From NCBI GenBank assembly GCA_015350385.1, contig WNKI01000004.1, positions 450,057 through 461,524 of the forward strand: a stretch of 11,468 nt of DNA. The letters are read 5' to 3'. Origin of the DNA: Aculops lycopersici (taxonomy: Eukaryota > Arthropoda > Arachnida > Trombidiformes > Eriophyidae). The notes under the pieces are model-generated. The model was given only the letters and a program-made list of their open reading frames with translations, searched no databases and had not been told where the DNA came from. This document shows, in pieces, positions 7,159-11,468 of the stretch. Numbering within the stretch: position 1 is the stretch's first letter; every line of letters starts with the position of its first letter. Made by a program: the position numbers and the translations under genes.

Positions 7159-7164
7159 TTTATT
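7159..7164 (-). terminator. AATAAA signal for the Smallish-like gene
   Basis: AATAAA on the minus strand lies 114 bp past the stop codon at 7278, inside the 3' untranslated region of the opposite gene. A weaker TATAAA variant (7232-7237, minus) is closer to the stop and could be used instead. Confidence 0.5.
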
Positions 7165-7246
7165 TTTAGGACATTCATTAGATTCTTGTGAGAACTGAAA
7201 ATATAAAAAAGTTTCTAGTGAAAACCATTGCTTTATATTGTGTGCA

Positions 7247-7252
7247 AATAAA
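7247..7252 (+). terminator. AATAAA signal for the E1-like gene
   Basis: The canonical signal lies 130 bp past the TAG stop, so cleavage would be near 7262-7280, right at or just inside the 3' end of the converging coding region. It is the only AATAAA on this strand between the two stop codons. Confidence 0.6.
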
Positions 7253-7277
7253 CGTCCATTTTGTACCTGGGTGTTAT

Positions 7278-9896
7278 CTAAACGCGACTATAGTTGAGTC
7301 CATCTTTTGAATAACAATTCTGGCAGTGTAGAGCACCGGCATGCACTCTAACATCGACACCTCGGAACCCATTAGATAGGTTGGCATGGCATACGGAGCA
7401 TCTGAAACAATTTGTGTGGTAGACTAGAGATAGAGACTCAACCACGAAAGCTGCAGCCCCACGACCGAGCTCCTCTTTACAGGAGGAGCATCGCTTTTTG
7501 CCACTCACCTGCAGTGGCGGTGGTCGTTCCTTGTCCTCTTTAACAGTATTTGCATTTGTAGTTGGTAGTTTGCGTTGGTTGACTGATGTGCTGTTGCTCA
7601 TGTTTGTGTGTGGTAAGCTATTTTTCATAGGTAATTGTTGGTGTTCCCGAGGCACCCTTGGCGAAGGCATCTCACGCATCTTTGGCGATGACATGGAATA
7701 GTTGTTTTGCATGTAATCCACCTGATCGAGCCTATTGTGTACTGATTGGTCACCGTTCAATGTGAGAGGCTTCATTTGATCTGAAAGTTGCTTGTCTTCA
7801 ATCGACAGACTAGGTGCCTTTTGCAACTGGAGCACATTCTGACGTCGAGGATCTTTCGGTTGGAGTGATACGTGATTTTCTAACGGTCTACTTGGCGGTG
7901 GGACTGGGATGATCTGCTTGGGCTCGAATGGTGGCATGTGGATGGGTTCGTTTTCAGATTGTGACATTTGCATCACCTTAGGAGATGAGGGTGATTGCTT
8001 AACCACAGGAATCTCGTCAACTCTAGGCTTGCATTCGGATTGGGCCAACGGAACTTTAACTTGCTCAGGTATCATTGTTCTTGGTTCAGGTGGAGGCTGT
8101 GGAATTTGAATGCTTTGGACTAAATCTGGCGCCGGCTTAAGGACTGGAGAGCTTTGCGGAATCTGAACCAGCTTTGGTGGTTGAGGAGCTTGCTTGTGCT
8201 CGGGTACAGGCTTTGGAAGTTTTGTATTTTTTGGTGCTATGGATAAGGGAGGCGGCTTGTTTTCGGTCGGACGAGGTGGGACTGGGGTCAATTTAGGCGC
8301 TTGAGATGCTGGCCTAGTCAAATTTTCGAATTGTTTTAGCTTTGCAACAAATGCAATTCGTTGTTGATGCTTCTGTTCCTCTTCATGCTCCTCCTCTTCT
8401 TCGTCCTCCTCGTAACAAGAGTTGTCACTCTCGTTGTTAAAGTCATCTCTCGCTGATACCACCTCCTTGGTTCTAGTATCGACGTCCAGTAGAGGAACAT
8501 CTCGTTTGGTGATAGGTAAGGGGCTTACGCCTGGCTTGAGTGTAGAATTCATTTGTTCTGAGTCGATAGTGTTGGCAACAAGAGAGATCGAGTGGCGGTC
8601 AGCAACTTCGGATATCGGAGAGGCAGAATCAAAATGTAATACGTTGTCACATTTACCGCTTGGTGATTCGTTTTGTTGACAATAACCTTGTTGTGGTTGT
8701 TGTGGTCTTAGTTGCTCTAGTTTGTTGAGATTGTCTTGATGCTCTCGTGTATCTTGTTTGTTACTTTCTTGTTGCGCTGTTGATGAAGTAGTCAGCGGAA
8801 TATGACCTGAGAATTCACTCGAGTGCGACCCGCTATCTTCTTCGACTGAGCTTCTTATCTCACAATCAGCCACTTGTTGCTGCCGACGATGCTCTATAAA
8901 CAATTGTCGTGCAACTGGTTCACTCGCACGAAGTTCATCCTCCGCCTCCTCATCATCACCCGAGCCAATGTAGCGCTTCAAGTGGAATGCACCGAGACGA
9001 TTGTTAGATTTGGCTCTTTGCTCTATCATTTCAGCAAATGTTTTAATTTTCCTCCCACTTCCGGGTTCGATGTTTTCGCTCTCTGGTTCTTGTTCGATAG
9101 AGTGATTTAACTGTTGGCGTCGCTTCGATTTCCAATTTAATAAATTACTTTGCCACTCTTCCTCAACTTCCTTGATCTTCTCCTTGCTACTTTTGGTCTC
9201 TTCTGCTATTCTAATTTGTTCAACTGCCTTCTTGCTCAACTCAGGTGTCTGAATTTTGACAAATTGCAACGAGTTATTGTTGCTCTTTGGCTTGATGACA
9301 GTGCTAATATTTTGAGTTGTGACCACACCACCTGGTATCTCGACCGATACTATACTACTGCTTGAGTTGTTCATAAGCTTTCGGCCGCTCCTTGAGCTAT
9401 ATGACGAATTGCAGGACGATTGAGGTGAGGGCGGCGAGCACGAGTCGGCTGACTGAAGTTGTTGCTGCTGCTGTTGTTGGTTGTAAGTGTGAACCCGATC
9501 ATTAGTATCACAATGATCATCAGTATTGATGCTTGTTGCTGGTCCCCTCTGATGCGGTCTACTCTGCGCTTGACTAGTAGCGGCTGCAGACGGCGAATTT
9601 GGTGATGCTAGCTGTTGTTGAGGTGAGCTCGAGGTGTAGGGTTGATGAAAAGTTGAGCCGCTTGAGCTGAGCTGATTGTGTTGTTGCAGCAACGAGGTGC
9701 GTTGCTTGCTGATGGGTTCGATATTGTTGTTTTCGTTACTGGCGCTTCGGATTACATGATTGTTGTTGTTATTATTATTTAGGTTAGTTGTAGGCGCTGT
9801 CGCCAATTTAACGCTTGAATCATCATCATCAAATTGCATGATGTTTGCTGCCGCTTGTTTGGTGCCGCGAACAGACGGCGACACCAGACTTTCCAT
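7278..9896 (-). CDS. Smallish/LMO7/LIMCH1-like LIM-domain protein, single exon
   Basis: LMO7, LIMCH1 and Drosophila Smallish are actin- and junction-associated LIM proteins. This 872-residue protein is mostly disordered. In order: N- and Q-rich N-terminus (N run about 37-46, Q run about 140-146); a charged helical block (about 219-300) with EEEWQSNLLNWKSKRR and KTFAEMIEQR, like the DUF4757 region of LIMCH1/LMO7; an acidic run (about 495-508); a Pro-rich region (about 530-680) with PPRP-type SH3 ligands; and a C-terminal LIM domain (803-861) with all eight zinc ligands, C803, C806, H827, C830, C833, C836, C858 and C861. The GRGAAAFVVESLSLVYH stretch matches the family's G.GAAMIIESL...YH. There is no calponin-homology domain, as in the arthropod form. 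The C-terminus YSRV fits a class I PDZ ligand. The start at 9896 has an excellent context (ACCATGG) and an in-frame stop lies upstream. A perfect donor consensus lies within the frame at 7509/7508. The orthology call rests on the LIM and DUF4757-like blocks. Confidence 0.83.
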   Translation of the reverse strand: MESLVSPSVRGTKQAAANIMQFDDDDSSVKLATAPTTNLNNNNNNNHVIRSASNENNNIEPISKQRTSLLQQHNQLSSSGSTFHQPYTSSSPQQQLASPNSPSAAATSQAQSRPHQRGPATSINTDDHCDTNDRVHTYNQQQQQQQLQSADSCSPPSPQSSCNSSYSSRSGRKLMNNSSSSIVSVEIPGGVVTTQNISTVIKPKSNNNSLQFVKIQTPELSKKAVEQIRIAEETKSSKEKIKEVEEEWQSNLLNWKSKRRQQLNHSIEQEPESENIEPGSGRKIKTFAEMIEQRAKSNNRLGAFHLKRYIGSGDDEEAEDELRASEPVARQLFIEHRRQQQVADCEIRSSVEEDSGSHSSEFSGHIPLTTSSTAQQESNKQDTREHQDNLNKLEQLRPQQPQQGYCQQNESPSGKCDNVLHFDSASPISEVADRHSISLVANTIDSEQMNSTLKPGVSPLPITKRDVPLLDVDTRTKEVVSARDDFNNESDNSCYEEDEEEEEHEEEQKHQQRIAFVAKLKQFENLTRPASQAPKLTPVPPRPTENKPPPLSIAPKNTKLPKPVPEHKQAPQPPKLVQIPQSSPVLKPAPDLVQSIQIPQPPPEPRTMIPEQVKVPLAQSECKPRVDEIPVVKQSPSSPKVMQMSQSENEPIHMPPFEPKQIIPVPPPSRPLENHVSLQPKDPRRQNVLQLQKAPSLSIEDKQLSDQMKPLTLNGDQSVHNRLDQVDYMQNNYSMSSPKMREMPSPRVPREHQQLPMKNSLPHTNMSNSTSVNQRKLPTTNANTVKEDKERPPPLQVSGKKRCSSCKEELGRGAAAFVVESLSLVYHTNCFRCSVCHANLSNGFRGVDVRVHAGALHCQNCYSKDGLNYSRV
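7503..7511 (-). other. Perfect splice-donor consensus CAG|GTGAGT inside the LIM-protein frame
   Basis: On the minus strand the codons for Gln796-Val797-Ser798 read CAG GTG AGT, matching the animal donor consensus at all nine positions, just before the LIM domain. The frame continues uninterrupted into an intact LIM domain, so constitutive use would remove it. It may be a regulated donor giving a LIM-less isoform, a relic of an old intron boundary, or chance. Confidence 0.45.
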
Positions 9897-10600
9897 GGTT
9901 GTGTATCGTTGTTCAGTTAAATTGTAGTCCGCTTTTAGAGATTACCAACACTAATATTGTTGTTTGTTACAATACAATAGCTTAACGGCGCTGACGAAAA
10001 CTTGACGCAGTTCTAATAGACGAGGGGATGAATAAGTCGTTGTTCCAAATTCGAGTTGTTGTGAGGAAGGAAAAAGGATTGTTTCTAAATTGGCTTGTTC
10101 GAGTTGTTGTTGTTGTCGTCGGTTGGAAGTTATGATGATGAGTATGCAATAGGGAAACTGATTGTCATCAAGTGATAAAATGAGCTGCTTTCAGTTGGAC
10201 GAATCGGTTGCTGATAGTGGAAATAATCATCTTAGTCATAAATCTAATACTGATACTAATGATATCAATTATGGAAATACTGATAGAGTAGAGCAAAGTA
10301 CAAGAGTTGTTCCTTTCTAGTTGAGTTCAGCGGTGAAGTAGAAAAGTTGGATTTTGTAAGAAAATATTCAAGTTTTCGGGTTAGTCGTTTTTGCTGCTGA
10401 GTTGGATTGAGTTGAAATTCATCGATTGTCGTTTTGACCTATGCAAATGTTGGAATAGATGAGATTTGCAATTGTCGCTTGCTTATAACTTAGGAAATAA
10501 TAACTATTGATCATTAGTAGATAGTATAGTCTAATGAAGAGCTGGACGTCTTAAAATATATCGTACTCCTAATAATTAGCGGCCAGTATATTGTTACTGT
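9897..10600 (-). other. Upstream flank of the LIM-protein gene, no gene seen
   Basis: This stretch should include the 5' leader and perhaps leader introns or the proximal promoter of the LIM-protein gene. It is richer in A+T than the far flanks, has a (TTG)n run near 10102-10120, and lacks long open frames. An in-frame stop shortly before the ATG at 9896 argues against coding sequence directly upstream. I could not place a transcription start. Confidence 0.4.
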
Positions 10601-10617
10601 CGCACTGGTTCATTGGT

Positions 10618-10647
10618 CGTTGTTATTGTTGTTGTTGCTGTTGCTGG
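10618..10647. repeat. (TTG)n/(CTG)n imperfect repeat
   Basis: TTG units with ATT and CTG variants. On the minus strand it would read as an Asn/Gln/Ser run in a short frame without other support. Confidence 0.65.
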
Positions 10648-10854
10648 CTGCTGTCGTCGCCATCGTTTTCCCTGCTAAACTTGCGTCGCCTTGCAAAAGC
10701 GCAGAGACAGCGGACTTTCTGTGCTGTTGCTCTCCTTTGCTTTTAGGCCGAGCGATAGACAGAGATGGAGAGAAACTTTCAAGAGGAGAAAAACGGACGC
10801 TGAAAACTGAGCGGCTCATTCGTCGTGTATTTCACATTCACAATTGCTGCCGCC

Positions 10855-10875
10855 GCTGCTGCTGCTGCTGCTGCT
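10855..10875. repeat. (GCT)7 trinucleotide repeat
   Basis: Seven perfect GCT units follow a short GCTGCCGCC lead. No coding frame around it is credible. Confidence 0.8.
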
Positions 10876-10979
10876 TGTGCGCCTGTGTTGCCTTGGTCGC
10901 CAGACTGGACAAAAGTCGGTTGGCCGTCCGCTCGCCGCTGTCGCTATCAGTTTTCTGTGGCTGTCGCTGTTGCTGCTGA

Positions 10980-11018
10980 TTCTCTCGTCTTCTCTCGCTC
11001 TCTCTCTCCTTCTCTCAT
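10980..11018. repeat. CT-rich pyrimidine tract
   Basis: An almost pure pyrimidine run on the plus strand with CTCT units. Such tracts (GAGA on the other strand) are common near arthropod promoters, where GAGA-factor-type proteins bind, but no specific site can be assigned. Confidence 0.55.
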
Positions 11019-11170
11019 TCACTGCATTTGCCAAAGGAGCCAACAGGAGATTGCGCTCACACAGCCGAGCAGATAGAGCTGCGCAATTTGCGATACTCGT
11101 TAAAGCCTCCCACTTGCAACTCTTCCTATTCGCTAACATGTAGTTCCCATCGAATCGGCGACTGAAACTC

Positions 11171-11179
11171 AAGGTAAGC
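11171..11179 (+). other. Possible plus-strand splice donor AAG|GTAAGC
   Basis: AAG|GTAAGC is a near-consensus donor with GT at 11174. It could end a non-coding first exon of a gene transcribed rightward out of the window. No matching open frame or promoter element was identified, so this is only suggestive. Confidence 0.25.
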
Positions 11180-11399
11180 TGTGCGGGCGGCTGTGTGTTG
11201 CCGCGGCCGCATCCACTCGGCTGTCCGGTTGAGATCTTCGACTCGGACCGTCCGGCAAGAGCAGCGGCAGCGGCAAAGGCAACAAATGCAACAACGCAAA
11301 CCTAGTGACCGAAATTGTGTTTGCGATTCTGGCTGCTTTGTGCGTTGTGAGCGCAAATGCAGGGAGCACGACGGGCGCATTTGCTTGCATTGCCAACCA

Positions 11400-11401
<2 letters not shown>

Positions 11402-11468
<67 letters not shown>
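11402..11468. repeat. (AG)n microsatellite at right edge
   Basis: A perfect 67-bp alternating AG tract runs to the end of the window. Its true length is unknown because it is cut by the edge. Confidence 0.95.

Larger units (their letters stand above)
10601..11401. other. Simple-repeat-rich non-coding region, possible 5' exon/promoter DNA
   Basis: TTG/CTG, GCT and CT repeats dominate, as in the left flank. Overlapping frames on both strands translate to Ser, Leu, Cys or Ala runs and are typical repeat artefacts. It may hold the distal promoter or a first non-coding exon of the minus-strand LIM-protein gene, or of a plus-strand gene to the right (see the donor-like site at 11171). No RNA gene was recognised. 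Confidence 0.4.

Noticed and set aside
7498..9365. Plus-strand frames opposite the LIM-protein gene
   Set aside because: They are shadows of the 872-codon minus-strand frame, which has a complete LIM domain.
10610..11172. Several frames of 69-119 codons on both strands
   Set aside because: They are mutually overlapping and consist of homopolymer-like runs from GCT, TTG and CT repeats; none resembles a known protein.

Overview
This window is animal nuclear DNA, most likely from an arthropod. All four recognisable protein-coding genes are eukaryotic families: an Epac cAMP sensor, a vesicle R-SNARE, an enolase-phosphatase E1 relative, and an LMO7/LIMCH1/Smallish LIM protein. There are consensus splice donors, AATAAA signals, strong Kozak contexts, and Q/N homopolymer runs encoded by CAA/AAC triplets. 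The large LIM protein has no calponin-homology domain, which fits the arthropod 'Smallish' form. Three of the four genes read as single uninterrupted exons, so the lineage may have lost many introns. A mite is one possibility, but this is a guess.

Layout. Bases 1 to about 4630 are non-coding, low-complexity DNA rich in CT, TTG, GACA and GAC/CGT repeats, with some hairpins. It probably lies inside a large Epac intron. Bases 4638-5118 (minus) hold the first coding exon of Epac, ending at a consensus splice donor; the rest of Epac should lie beyond the left edge. Bases 5543-5911 (minus) encode a compact tail-anchored R-SNARE. A 201-bp gap with three CCAAT boxes (5912-6112) separates it from a divergent plus-strand gene (6113-7117), which encodes a whole enolase-phosphatase E1 fold whose catalytic motifs are all changed, so it is probably a pseudoenzyme. 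That gene converges tail to tail with a 2.6-kb single-exon minus-strand gene (7278-9896) for the Smallish-like LIM protein. The two 3' ends are only 160 bp apart between stop codons, and their predicted transcripts overlap. Bases 9897-11468 are again non-coding: an AT-richer stretch, then simple-repeat DNA, ending in a 67-bp (AG)n tract. The window also begins in an (AG)n tract.

How the genes fit together. I see no operon or shared pathway across the window. The R-SNARE and the pseudo-phosphatase look like a divergent pair with a shared promoter. Epac (Rap1 activation by cAMP) and Smallish (adherens junctions) touch related junction biology in other animals, but their proximity here may be chance. 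The most novel item is the E1 pseudo-phosphatase. Next are the two PKA-type phosphorylation motifs in the Epac N-terminus and a perfect splice donor inside the LIM gene's open frame.
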